Assembly (NCBI RefSeq): GCF_001647545.1
Contig: NZ_LSZH01000016.1
Location: 1-64,000, forward strand
DNA length: 64,000 nt
Reading direction: 5' to 3'
Source: Acinetobacter sp. SFB
GTDB lineage: Bacteria > Pseudomonadota > Gammaproteobacteria > Pseudomonadales > Moraxellaceae
This document shows positions 7,461 through 16,145 of the stretch, one piece after another. Below the pieces are notes generated by a model. That model was given only the letters and a program-made list of their open reading frames with translations. It ran no database searches and had not been told where the DNA came from. The first letter of the stretch is position 1, and the number at the start of each line of letters is the position of its first letter. The position numbers and the translations under genes were made by a program.

Positions 7461-9863
7461 ATGCTCAATAAAATTACGAGTATTGTAATGGCTTTACTGG
7501 CAATTGCTTTGTTATACATGGGCATTAAGCTACTGATGGTGGGAGGCAGTGCTGCCTATTTCCTTATAGCACTGGTTTTACTGGCAACAGCGGGATTACT
7601 TTTTCTTCAAAAAAAAATTGCACTGACAGTTTATGCTTTTCTGATGTGGGCAATTCTGATTTGGATTGTTGCTGAAGTCGGACTAGATAAATGGCAATGG
7701 ATCCCACGTGGTGCATTATTTGCTCTTATCGGCTTCTGGTTGGCCATGCCCTTTGTGGTTAAGCCTTTATATAAAGCAGCTGCTACGACTCCTGAATCTG
7801 AGCGCCAAAAGTTTCATCCCTTTTTAGGTGGAACTGTAGGGGTTATGATTTTAATGGTAATAGCTCTTCTTTTTTACGATCCAGTTCGTGAAAAAGGAAA
7901 TATTGAAAATCCGGCTGAAGCGACTGATGCAGCTGTTGCTGACCAAGAATGGACAGCCTATGGTGGCAATTCTGATGCTTTACGCTATTCAAAATTAGCT
8001 CAAATTAATTCAAAAAATGTAAAAAACCTTAAAGTAGCTTGGGAATATCACACGGGTGATCTACGTGATTCTAAAATTGATGCGTCTGAATATACCTTTG
8101 AAGCCACGCCGCTAAAAGTAAATGATACGCTTTACTTGTGTACCGCTCATAATCAAATTCACGCTTTAATACCGGAAACAGGCCAGTTGAAATGGAAATA
8201 TATTCCTCCACGGGAAGGTTCGTATCTACAGCAACATCAAACCTGTCGTGGGGTGAGTTATTTCGATACTAAGGCAGTGAAAGCATCGGTAAATAATGTA
8301 TCCCCTGCTGCAGCTGCACCACAAGAGTGCAGTAAACGTATTATTACTACCACTGCAACTGCTCCAAAACTGATCGCCTTGGATGCGGATACAGGTAAAT
8401 TATGTTCATCTTTTGGGGACAATGGCGAAGTCGATTTGACTAAAAACATGGGGAAAATTTTACCGCATGTTTATATGCAAACCGCTGTTCCTCTGGTAGC
8501 CAATAATCTGATTATTATTGGCGGATCAGTCATGGACAATGGTTACAATTCGGGTAATCCATCTGGGGTAATCCGTGCTTATGATGCGGTCACTGGTCAA
8601 TTGGTCTGGAATTTTGATCCTGCAAATCCAGAGCTAACTCAGCCACTTGCAGAGGGTCAACAATACCCCTATGACACAATAGTGGCTTGGTCTACATTTA
8701 CGGCTGATATTAAAAATGGTTTAGTCTATATACCCTTTGGCAATGCTTCACCCGATTTATTAGGCCTGGATCGTGATCCGGCAAGCAATTCTGAAAAGTT
8801 CCGGGATGCTTTGGTCGCACTTGACTTAAATACAGGTAAGTTGAAATGGAGTTTCCAAACCTCATATCACGATTTATGGGATCGTGACAATCCTGCACAA
8901 CCGTCATTATTGGATATTGATTACACAGGTCAAAAATCACCTGCCATTATTTTACCGACTAAAGTGGGCAACATCTTTGTTCTCAACCGCTTAACAGGTA
9001 AGCCCGTCTATCCGATTGAACAAGTCAAGGTATCTACTCAAGGTGATATTGGTGAAAAATATGCACCGACTCAACCTAAATCAAGCTTGAACTTTATACC
9101 TGAAATGTTGACTGAAGCTTCAATGTGGGGAATTACCCCGTTTGACCAGATTCAATGTCGCATTGACTTCAATAAAAATCGTTATGATGGCAATCCCTGG
9201 ACACCTTCTACCGAAAAAGGCTCGATTATTTTCCCCGGTAACATTGGAGTATTTAACTGGGGTTCAGTTTCTATTGATCCAGAGCGTCAAATTTTAATTG
9301 GTTCTCCTGTGCGTTTAGCTTATCTGTATAAGTTAATTAAACGCACACCAGAAACTGAAGAAAAACGTTTATTTACCCAAGCAAACACCCCTTACTGGAA
9401 TGAAAACTTTGAAGGTCATTACGCCACTCAAATTAAACAGTTTGCATCTAATTTAGGTATTCCCTGTATCGCTCCACCCTGGGGGCGTTTAGCCGCAGTG
9501 AATCTTAAAACAGGTAAAACTGAATGGATACGTCGCGTTGGTAATACTAAAAACTTGAAAACAACTTTCTTGCCGGGACGATTCCCGATTGGATTCAATA
9601 TGGGGATGTTGGCGCATGGCGGTACCTTAACAACCAAAGGTGGCATTGTGTTCCAAGCAGCAACTGCAGATAATTTTTTCCGTGCTTATGAGATTAATAC
9701 CGGCGAAAAGCTATGGCAAACTGAACTTCCTGCAGGGGGTCAAGCAACTCCAGCGACTTTCATGGGTAAAGATAAAACTCAATACGTCGTTCTTGCAGCA
9801 GGTGGTCATGGCTCATTAGGAACTCAATTGGGTGATAGTGTGATTGCTTATAAAGTCAAATAA
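7461..9863 (+). CDS. Membrane-bound PQQ-dependent dehydrogenase (glucose/quinate/shikimate family)
   Basis: This 800-residue quinoprotein oxidises its substrate in the periplasm and passes electrons to ubiquinone. Residues 1-145 carry about five membrane helices. The PQQ beta-propeller begins around residue 155 (DQEWTAYGGNSDALRYSKL) and ends LPAGGQATPATF and AAGGHGSLGTQLGD, both family signatures. Architecture and length equal membrane glucose dehydrogenase (GdhA/Gcd) and quinate dehydrogenase (QuiA), but the middle of the protein differs considerably from Acinetobacter glucose dehydrogenase as I remember it. Substrate is therefore open. It pairs divergently with an OprB porin. No PQQ biosynthesis genes are in the window, so the cofactor must come from elsewhere. 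Confidence 0.9.
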   Translation: MLNKITSIVMALLAIALLYMGIKLLMVGGSAAYFLIALVLLATAGLLFLQKKIALTVYAFLMWAILIWIVAEVGLDKWQWIPRGALFALIGFWLAMPFVVKPLYKAAATTPESERQKFHPFLGGTVGVMILMVIALLFYDPVREKGNIENPAEATDAAVADQEWTAYGGNSDALRYSKLAQINSKNVKNLKVAWEYHTGDLRDSKIDASEYTFEATPLKVNDTLYLCTAHNQIHALIPETGQLKWKYIPPREGSYLQQHQTCRGVSYFDTKAVKASVNNVSPAAAAPQECSKRIITTTATAPKLIALDADTGKLCSSFGDNGEVDLTKNMGKILPHVYMQTAVPLVANNLIIIGGSVMDNGYNSGNPSGVIRAYDAVTGQLVWNFDPANPELTQPLAEGQQYPYDTIVAWSTFTADIKNGLVYIPFGNASPDLLGLDRDPASNSEKFRDALVALDLNTGKLKWSFQTSYHDLWDRDNPAQPSLLDIDYTGQKSPAIILPTKVGNIFVLNRLTGKPVYPIEQVKVSTQGDIGEKYAPTQPKSSLNFIPEMLTEASMWGITPFDQIQCRIDFNKNRYDGNPWTPSTEKGSIIFPGNIGVFNWGSVSIDPERQILIGSPVRLAYLYKLIKRTPETEEKRLFTQANTPYWNENFEGHYATQIKQFASNLGIPCIAPPWGRLAAVNLKTGKTEWIRRVGNTKNLKTTFLPGRFPIGFNMGMLAHGGTLTTKGGIVFQAATADNFFRAYEINTGEKLWQTELPAGGQATPATFMGKDKTQYVVLAAGGHGSLGTQLGDSVIAYKVK

Positions 9864-10157
9864 TTTGAGGATGGGTATAAGGGATTAACTTTATAGCCAT
9901 CATATAAGGTCATATTGTTCTCTCCTATGCAAAAAGAACAAACAACATTTGTCTAGGAGAGTGGCCACAGTCTATTGTTTAGTCTGTTTTTTTATTCAAA
10001 ATGGGGACATGCTGGTTTTAATTCGGGTTATATAGGATCCAACAAAAAGGTGGCTATTCAGTATTGAATATTACTTTTATACTCGGGTGTGTGGACATTT
10101 TTAGCTAAAAAATAGCGAGGGAGCTGGTATGAGGTCAGATACTACTCAGAAAGATGC
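9864..10157. other. Intergenic stretch with insertion-sequence scars
   Basis: No gene is visible. Bases 9947-9964 repeat, inverted, the 18 bases at 1229-1246 (ATTTGTCTAGGAGAGTGG here). From 10084 the sequence GGGTGTGTGGACATTTTTAG resembles the left end of the IS5-like relic at 5503. Both look like terminal scars of mobile elements. No full terminator for the upstream dehydrogenase gene is obvious. Confidence 0.45.
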
Positions 10158-10180
10158 AGGCGCCAGTCTAAATAGCGCCT
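10158..10180 (-). terminator. Hairpin after the DUF2805 gene
   Basis: AGGCGC and GCGCCT form a six-pair GC-rich stem around an 11-base loop, 18 bases past the stop of the minus-strand gene at 10198. There is no strong U-tract, so termination strength is uncertain. Confidence 0.35.
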
Positions 10181-10197
10181 ATCATAAAGTGACGCTG

Positions 10198-10461
10198 CTA
10201 GAAGCGTTTATATTGCCGCGAACAATAGGCCCGAATCACATCCGGTGAACGCAGTTGCAAATGTTTAGTTTTACGTCCTGTCACTCGTTCACGCCAGAGT
10301 TTAAAACTACCTGGTTTCATATTCTGACGCATTAAGCGAATCACTGCAGATTCATTTAAACCAAACTCACGCTGAATGGCTTCAAAAGGTGTTCTATCCT
10401 CCCAAGCCATTTCAATAATCCGTGACAGATCTGCTCCTAGATATTCAGTTAGATGATGCAC
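10198..10461 (-). CDS. DUF2805 / TIGR03643 family small protein
   Basis: This is an 87-residue protein with the family pattern ADLSRIIEMAWEDRTPFEAI, then a helix-turn-helix-like stretch (FGLNESAVIRLMRQNMKPGSF) and a basic tail (LWRERVTGRKTKH, LRSPDVIRAYCSRQ). The start is a GTG at 10461 with AAGGGG nine bases upstream. Function is not known to me; the helix-turn-helix look and positive charge suggest nucleic-acid binding. It stands alone between IS scars and a long non-coding gap. Confidence 0.85.
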   Translation of the reverse strand: MHHLTEYLGADLSRIIEMAWEDRTPFEAIQREFGLNESAVIRLMRQNMKPGSFKLWRERVTGRKTKHLQLRSPDVIRAYCSRQYKRF

Positions 10462-10945
10462 AACATGCCCCTTATTGCTTTAATTTGTATAAAAATATAG
10501 AAAGTTGATTGATTCAGTTCAAACCAATATCTATTTATCGCACCTGATCAGATCAAACTGACCGAGGTCATCTTATGAAAAGGAAGATGAAGAATTTGTG
10601 ATTTTTTAGACTGCGCTGCATTTTTCTTATTCCATTTTCTTATTCAATGCTATTCACGTGTAGCACACCTATCACTTTTAAGTGTTTTATATAGCGGATC
10701 ATCAGTCTTGAATATATAGGATTATATTTTGTAGATACCTGATTAATTAGCCATTTTATCGAACTAACAGGGGTATACAACATTAGTGGCTATTCACTAT
10801 TTGCTACTGCTGTAAATGTCTTTAATTACTTTATTATAGTTATAGAGCTTCACAAAAAATTCACCCTAACAGACCTATTATTATAATTGAAATTTAAGTG
10901 ATCAAAGATATTTTCCAGTCACGCTTAGCCGGATTAATTACGGCC

Positions 10946-10978
10946 ATGCTTACTCCATTTACATGGAGTAAGCATTTT
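10946..10978 (+). terminator. Strong intrinsic terminator without an obvious upstream gene
   Basis: ATGCTTACTCCAT, loop TTAC, ATGGAGTAAGCAT make a perfect 13-pair stem followed by TTTTATTTG on the plus strand. No plus-strand gene lies between 9863 and here, so it either ends an unannotated small RNA or acts as an attenuator 150 bases ahead of ribA. The rest of the stretch 10462-11126 shows nothing else I can support. Confidence 0.7.
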
Positions 10979-11126
10979 ATTTGATCTATTTTTAATGCTT
11001 GTCAATTAAATATAAGGTCAGATTAATTATTTTATTTTTTGGACTCCCAAATAGATATTGTGATTGCTGAATTTTTTATTATCGTAGATTTGAAGGTTAA
11101 TTATTGTACTGGCTTTTTAAATATAA

Positions 11127-11741
11127 ATGGATGAATCCGTGACTATAAAATTTGTGGCTAAAGCTAAATTACCGACCGCTTTTGGTGATTTTGACCTTAT
11201 TGTGTTTCAAGATCCAGATACAGGCGAAGAACATGTTGCCCTTTCTCAAGGATTGGATGCCATTTCAGCGGAACCCGTATTAGTCAGAATACATTCCGAA
11301 TGTTTAACTGGAGATGCTTTTGGTTCATTAAAATGTGATTGTGGTCCCCAATTACATTCCACCATGAAAATGATCAGCGATAAAGGTCAGGGGGTTATTT
11401 TATATTTACGCCAAGAAGGTCGTGGGATAGGTTTGACCAATAAAATTCGCGCCTATGCACTTCAAGATCAAGGACATGATACTGTTGATGCAAATCTGCT
11501 CTTAAACTTACCCGCAGATGCACGTCACTATGATATGTGTACTATTATGCTTGATTATTTAAACATTAAAGAAGTGAGTTTAATTACTAACAATCCTTTG
11601 AAGATTAATGCCTTAAAAGCTCTAGGTGTAAATGTAATGGATCGTGTTGCTATTACAGTAGGTTTAAATATATTTAATGAAAATTATTTGCAAACAAAAC
11701 AAGAACGCATGTCACATATGTATAAAAAATGTGACTTTTAG
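11127..11741 (+). CDS. ribA: GTP cyclohydrolase II
   Basis: RibA opens GTP to 2,5-diamino-6-ribosylamino-pyrimidinone phosphate, the first committed step of riboflavin synthesis. The zinc-binding cysteines are in [14 protein letters not shown], the active-site loop is [12 protein letters not shown], and the GTP-binding C-terminal part reads [16 protein letters not shown]. Length (204 residues) fits the stand-alone enzyme. An in-frame GTG four codons later (MTIKFVAK after it) would give the 200-residue form usual in Acinetobacter, and GGATG lies in front of it, so the start is uncertain. The gene is monocistronic or paired with the outer-membrane protein behind it. No FMN riboswitch motif is visible upstream, and no other rib gene is near. 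Confidence 0.93.
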   Translation: MDESVTIKFVAKAKLPTAFGDFDLIVFQDPDTGEEHVALSQGLDAISAEPVLVRIHSECLTGDAFGSLKCDCGPQLHSTMKMISDKGQGVILYLRQEGRGIGLTNKIRAYALQDQGHDTVDANLLLNLPADARHYDMCTIMLDYLNIKEVSLITNNPLKINALKALGVNVMDRVAITVGLNIFNENYLQTKQERMSHMYKKCDF

Positions 11742-11794
11742 TAGACGCGGATTTAAATTTCATTAATTTCTTAAATTAAGATGCTGGATTAAAA

Positions 11795-12580
11795 ATGCTC
11801 AATAAAATTTTATTACTATCATGTTTTCTTGTTCCCTTAAGTGCAATTGCAGATGAAAATCAGCCTACCCTCAAAAGATCAACAGGCTTGAGCACAGGCT
11901 TAGGTATTGTGGGAAGCACAGGTCTATATATTGGTGAAGATACCAATCTTACGCCAGTTCCCATCTTATCTTATGAAGGAGAGCGCTTCTTTTTACGTGG
12001 GCTCTATGGAGGAATGAAATTCTATAAAAACGAGTTACTCACATTGAATGGCATCGTAAGCGTCAATCTGAATAAACTGGATGTTGATGATTTAAATGAA
12101 TCGAAATTGGCTGCAAAAAACTTAACTAGAATGCAATTAGAAGATCGCGATATCAGTGCTGATGTTGGATTAGAAGCGATAGTGAAAGCACCTTACGGTA
12201 TTATTTCAGTGCAAGCACTCAATGATATTGGCAATGCCAGTGAGGGGGCAGAAGTAAAAGCTAATTATCAGTATTTTTGGCGCTTAAATAATCAATGGAC
12301 GCTTATGCCAAATGTGGGCCTGGAATGGTTATCAGATAGCCGAGCCAATTATTATTACGGGACACTAGATAGCGAAGTGGCTAAGGGCGTAGAAAAATAT
12401 AGACCGAATAACCTCATTATTCCTCATGTCTCCTTAGGGGCAAGTTACTCATTGAATCAAAAAGTAAAAGTAACTTCGGCCGTAACGCATAAATTTTTAC
12501 CTGATAAAATAGTAGATGGTCCCTTAATTGATAAAGATTCAATGACCAACTTTTTTATGGGAATTACCTATAAATTCTAA
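11795..12580 (+). CDS. MipA/OmpV-family outer-membrane protein
   Basis: This 261-residue protein has a signal peptide (about residues 1-20, ending AIA), a glycine-rich first strand (GLSTGLGIVGSTGLYIGED), the SYEGERFFLRGLYGG segment typical of MipA/OmpV and a C-terminal GITYKF ending in phenylalanine. MipA scaffolds peptidoglycan machinery in E. coli, whereas OmpV-like members are general outer-membrane proteins; the role here cannot be told. It starts 53 bases after ribA with no terminator between, so co-transcription is possible. Translation starts at an ATG with only a weak ribosome binding site. Confidence 0.85.
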   Translation: MLNKILLLSCFLVPLSAIADENQPTLKRSTGLSTGLGIVGSTGLYIGEDTNLTPVPILSYEGERFFLRGLYGGMKFYKNELLTLNGIVSVNLNKLDVDDLNESKLAAKNLTRMQLEDRDISADVGLEAIVKAPYGIISVQALNDIGNASEGAEVKANYQYFWRLNNQWTLMPNVGLEWLSDSRANYYYGTLDSEVAKGVEKYRPNNLIIPHVSLGASYSLNQKVKVTSAVTHKFLPDKIVDGPLIDKDSMTNFFMGITYKF

Positions 12581-12628
12581 ATTTATCTAAAAATTAATAG
12601 CACACAGCAGATCAGAAGACCAAATACG

Positions 12629-12810
12629 AGCCCAAAATAGAAATGTTCGGTTTCTCGAAAGTAAAAATGTCCGCTTTTAGAATACTCAATTAGAGATTTT
12701 CTTCGCGGGCGGTTTAATAGATTGAGCTTTATGTCGAATAAAGAACTTAAACGATGATCCGTATTACAAGAAGTCGGTGATCAATGCTTAACCCAGCTCC
12801 GACTTATTTA
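12629..12810 (+). mobile_element. Left-end relic of an ISNCY (IS1202-like) element
   Basis: The terminal-like sequence from 12631 (CCCAAAATAGAAATGTTCGG) is followed about 100 bases later by an ATG opening MSNKELKR, a stop, then SVLQEVGDQCLTQ. This matches the start of IS1202/ISNCY transposases (a basic N-terminus then a helix that precedes the helix-turn-helix). The reading frame is broken by a stop within nine codons and the rest is missing. The remaining bases to 13035 show no gene I can support. Confidence 0.45.
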
Positions 12811-13035
12811 ACTTCGATGATGCAATAGGGTTGTGAAAAATTTGTATCTGCAACAAAAAACCTTATTGAGGGCATCCTTATTCTAGCTGTACTCTGATGA
12901 AGATCAGCATAATTTTAAATTGTCCTGCCTCTACTTTAAGAGAAAATTCTACTTGTAGTTGCTATTATTTTAGGGGTGATGAGCATTAATGAAAGTTTCA
13001 CTGTTTTAGACTTTGAAAAAGATTTCTTAAAGTAA

Positions 13036-13076
13036 ATAAAAAAGCACCTTTATTGTTCTATCTAGTTCAAAGGTGC
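13036..13076 (-). terminator. Intrinsic terminator of the valine catabolic operon
   Basis: On the minus strand GCACCTTT and its complement form a stem around a 17-base loop, followed by TTTTTTATT. It lies 41 bases after the last gene of the operon. Confidence 0.85.
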
Positions 13077-13116
13077 CAAATTAAGATTAGAATTTCTTAA
13101 ATTTGAGGTGGTTAAC

Positions 13117-14145
13117 TCATGAGGACAGCTTTTGCAAAATTTTCTCGAATTTTGAATGATCTGTCTGCCACTGCGGCTTCTTGTCTTTATCAATAATCAA
13201 TGCCCGCACGCCCTCGATAAAATCACCTTGGTCCAACCAGATGTCTTGTAAATCCCGTTCCAGCTGCATAGATTTTTCCAGGGATAAATTCTGACCTACT
13301 TGCTGTAATTTCAGACTGGCTTGTTTCGCCATTAAAGGACGTTGTTGCAAGATGGCGAGCGTTTTATCCGCCCAAGCCTGATCGGTAGAATCGGTTTCAT
13401 GCGCCAGACTTTGTTCAATTTCATCCAGGTTTTGATAGGCAAAATGCTTATGAATATGATCTGCGCGTTTTTGTAACTCACTTTCTACAGGATGAGTAAT
13501 AAAAGCGCTAATCATTTTTCTGATTTCCGTACTGGTTAAAGCAGGTGCAGCAATCAATGCAGCCTGTAATTCAGCAAAGCGCTCACTTGGAACATGATAA
13601 TCGACCAAATCTAAATAAAGCGCATCACTGCTGCTGATTTGTTCGCCCGTCAACGCCAAATATACCCCAATTTCATCCAGTCTGGAGAGAAAATGGGTCG
13701 CTCCGACATCGGGGAAAAATCCAATCGCGGTTTCTGGCATGGCAAAACGTGATTTTTCACTACTCACTTTGATATGACACGCTTGAGCTAGTCCGAAGCC
13801 GCCACCCAATACATAGCCGTCCATTAAAACGATTACCGGTTTAGGACTGTTGCGTAGGCTGCTCAGCATCGCATATTCAGTGGCAAAATATTGCTGATAT
13901 CCGGTATTTCCGGCTTTATAGCTGTCATAAAGATAGCGAATATCGCCTCCAGCACAGAAAGCTTTCTGACTGGTAGAATTGATCAGAATGGCTTGTACCT
14001 TGGGCTCATGGCACCATTCATCTAACTGCGACTGAATACCTTGAATCATCGGCAGGGTTAAGGCGTTTAAATGGCTGATACGATCCAGACTGATGATGCC
14101 TAAACTTCCTTGCAGGCTCATCGCTAAATTATTTTCATCGCTCAT
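13117..14145 (-). CDS. 3-hydroxyisobutyryl-CoA hydrolase (ECH_2 family)
   Basis: The enzyme releases 3-hydroxyisobutyrate from its CoA ester in valine breakdown. At 342 residues it is the longer ECH_2 form of the crotonase fold. It shows KAFCAGGDIRYLYD (oxyanion-hole region), DGYVLGGGFGLAQACH and PETAIGFFPDVGATHFLSRL, which are family signatures with the catalytic glutamate and aspartate. The C-terminal LERDLQDIWLDQGDFIEGVRALIIDKDKKP is diagnostic of the hydrolase rather than of hydratases. The start ATG has AGGAAAATAAA upstream. It is the last gene of the operon, 20 bases after the hydratase gene, and is followed by a terminator. Confidence 0.92.
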   Translation of the reverse strand: MSDENNLAMSLQGSLGIISLDRISHLNALTLPMIQGIQSQLDEWCHEPKVQAILINSTSQKAFCAGGDIRYLYDSYKAGNTGYQQYFATEYAMLSSLRNSPKPVIVLMDGYVLGGGFGLAQACHIKVSSEKSRFAMPETAIGFFPDVGATHFLSRLDEIGVYLALTGEQISSSDALYLDLVDYHVPSERFAELQAALIAAPALTSTEIRKMISAFITHPVESELQKRADHIHKHFAYQNLDEIEQSLAHETDSTDQAWADKTLAILQQRPLMAKQASLKLQQVGQNLSLEKSMQLERDLQDIWLDQGDFIEGVRALIIDKDKKPQWQTDHSKFEKILQKLSS

Positions 14146-14165
14146 TTTATTTTCCTATTCTTGTT

Positions 14166-14939
14166 TTATTGATGGGTAAATTTGGCCGGGCGTTTTTCCA
14201 CAAAGGCCTGCATGCCTTCTTTTTGATCACAACTTGCAAAAATGGCATGAAATACCCGTCGTTCAAAGCGCAAGCCTTCGGCCAGACTCCCTTCAAAGGC
14301 CCGATTAATCGATTCTTTAATCATCATCACGGCAGTAAGCGACTTTTCAGCAATTTTTTCGGCGGCTTGCAGGGTGTGCTCCAGCAACTCTTCTTGGGCA
14401 AATACCCGAGCCACCAAACCACTTTGTTCCGCTTCCTGTGCCCCCATTTGTCGTGCGGTCAGGCACATTTCCATGGCTTTGGCTTTGCCGATGGCCAGAG
14501 TCAAACGCTGGGTTCCGCCTATGCCGGGCAATACGCCTAAAGTGACTTCAGGCAAACCAAATTTTGCATTATCGGCGCAGTAAATAAAGTCGCACATCAA
14601 TGCCAGCTCACAACCACCGCCCAAGGCATAGCCACTGACCGCGGCAATTAAGGGTTTACGGCGCTGGGCAATTCGATCGGCCAGACTAAAAAAATCATCC
14701 AGATAAATTTGCGGAAAATTGAGATCTGCCATTTCTTTAATATCGGCACCGGCGGCAAAGGCTTTTTCCGAACCGGCAATCACAATACATCCAATCTCCG
14801 GGTCCTTTTCCAGCTGATCCAGTGCCAGATTCACTTCAATAATCAGTTGATTATTCAATGCATTTAAAGCTTGCGGACGGTTTAAAGTGATCAGCCCGAC
14901 CCCGTTACGCTGTTCGAGTAAAATTGTTTGCCACTGCAT
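14166..14939 (-). CDS. Enoyl-CoA hydratase (methacrylyl-CoA hydratase role likely)
   Basis: This is a crotonase of 257 residues. It has [24 protein letters not shown] (oxyanion hole), [16 protein letters not shown] with the first catalytic glutamate, and [17 protein letters not shown] with the second. By context it hydrates methacrylyl-CoA to 3-hydroxyisobutyryl-CoA, the substrate of the next enzyme. I chose the ATG at 14939 ([10 protein letters not shown]) because AAAAGGAC precedes it. The longer frame would start at a TTG overlapping the stop of the dehydrogenase gene. Fatty-acid hydratases look the same, so the assignment rests on the operon. Confidence 0.88.
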   Translation of the reverse strand: MQWQTILLEQRNGVGLITLNRPQALNALNNQLIIEVNLALDQLEKDPEIGCIVIAGSEKAFAAGADIKEMADLNFPQIYLDDFFSLADRIAQRRKPLIAAVSGYALGGGCELALMCDFIYCADNAKFGLPEVTLGVLPGIGGTQRLTLAIGKAKAMEMCLTARQMGAQEAEQSGLVARVFAQEELLEHTLQAAEKIAEKSLTAVMMIKESINRAFEGSLAEGLRFERRVFHAIFASCDQKEGMQAFVEKRPAKFTHQ

Positions 14940-14958
14940 AAGATAAGTCCTTTTAAAA

Positions 14959-16086
14959 TTAGAGGCTGCGTGCAATTACCAGGCGCTGAATATCGCTGGT
15001 GCCTTCATAAATCTGGCAAATACGCGCATCGCGATAAATCCGTTCAATCGGGAAGTCTTTCAGATAACCATAGCCTCCAAAAATCTGTAAAGCTTTAGAA
15101 CAGACGCGTTCTGCCATTTCTGAAGCAAAGAGTTTGGCCATGGACGCTTCGGTTAAACAGGCTTCACCGGCTTCTTTCTTGCGTGCTGCAAAATGGACCA
15201 GTTGACGCGCCGCTTCAATTTCAGTTGCCATACTGGCCAGCCTGAAAGAAATCGCTTGCTGTTCAAAAATAGCTTTGCCAAAGGCGATCCGATCATGCGC
15301 ATAAGCACTCGCTTCTTGCAACGCAGCACGCGCCAGTCCAACCGCTTGTGCCGCAATGCCGATCCGTCCACCTTCCAGATTGGCCAAGGCAATTTTCAAA
15401 CCTTCGCCTTCTGCCCCTAATCTTAAGCTTTCATGAATGCGGACATCGGTTAAGGCAATTTGGCAGGTATCCGAAGCATGTAAGCCCAGTTTTTCTTCGA
15501 CCCGGATCACTTCATAACCCGGGGTATCTCGCGGCACTAAAAATGCACTCATGCCTTTTTTGCCTGCGCTGGGATCGGTCACGGCAAACACAATAATCAT
15601 CCCGGCATTGTGGCCTGAAGTAATAAACTGTTTCGAGCCATTGAGAATGTAATGGTCGCCATCTTTGACTGCACGGGTTTTAATCGCTGCGGCATCCGAT
15701 CCGGTATGCGGTTCGGTTAATGCAAAGGCACCGATCATTTTTCCTTGAGCCAAAGGCGTTAAAAATTGCTGCTTTTGCTGCTCAGTACCAAACTTGAAAA
15801 TTGGCACACAACCGACCGAGTTGTGTACGCTCATGATGGCGGATGTTGCACCATCGGCTGCGGCCACCTCTTCTAGAGCCAGCACATAAGCCAACGTGCC
15901 GGTGCCAGAGCCGCCCCACTCTTCCGGAATCAGCATGCCTAGAAAACCCAGCTCTCCCATTTGGGCCAAGGCCTGTTTAGGAAAGATGCCTTTTTGATCC
16001 CACTCGCCGGCAAAGGGTTTAATTTGTTCCTGGGCGAAGCTTTTGGCCATATCCTGAATCAGTTGTTGCTCTTGCGTTAATTGCAT
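14959..16086 (-). CDS. Acyl-CoA dehydrogenase (isobutyryl-CoA dehydrogenase role likely)
   Basis: This is a flavoprotein of about 375 residues with the complete acyl-CoA dehydrogenase signature: [55 protein letters not shown] and the C-terminal [20 protein letters not shown] and [14 protein letters not shown], with the catalytic glutamate in YEGTS. In this operon it should oxidise isobutyryl-CoA to methacrylyl-CoA. The ATG at 16086 is preceded by AAGGAGGA at perfect spacing; the five extra codons of the longer frame contain that ribosome binding site. The upstream gap to the ligase gene is about 60 bases. Confidence 0.92.
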   Translation of the reverse strand: MQLTQEQQLIQDMAKSFAQEQIKPFAGEWDQKGIFPKQALAQMGELGFLGMLIPEEWGGSGTGTLAYVLALEEVAAADGATSAIMSVHNSVGCVPIFKFGTEQQKQQFLTPLAQGKMIGAFALTEPHTGSDAAAIKTRAVKDGDHYILNGSKQFITSGHNAGMIIVFAVTDPSAGKKGMSAFLVPRDTPGYEVIRVEEKLGLHASDTCQIALTDVRIHESLRLGAEGEGLKIALANLEGGRIGIAAQAVGLARAALQEASAYAHDRIAFGKAIFEQQAISFRLASMATEIEAARQLVHFAARKKEAGEACLTEASMAKLFASEMAERVCSKALQIFGGYGYLKDFPIERIYRDARICQIYEGTSDIQRLVIARSL

Positions 16087-16145
16087 TGATTCCTCCTTCA
16101 ATCTCTTTATGCGATATTTTTATTCAAGCTGCTGGCTGTGGCGGG

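Noticed and set aside
10462..11126. FMN riboswitch upstream of ribA
   Set aside because: None of the conserved RFN-element words could be found; only a terminator hairpin is present.
14169..14583. Plus-strand ORFs over the hydratase gene
   Set aside because: They are antisense shadows of a clear crotonase gene with a good ribosome binding site.
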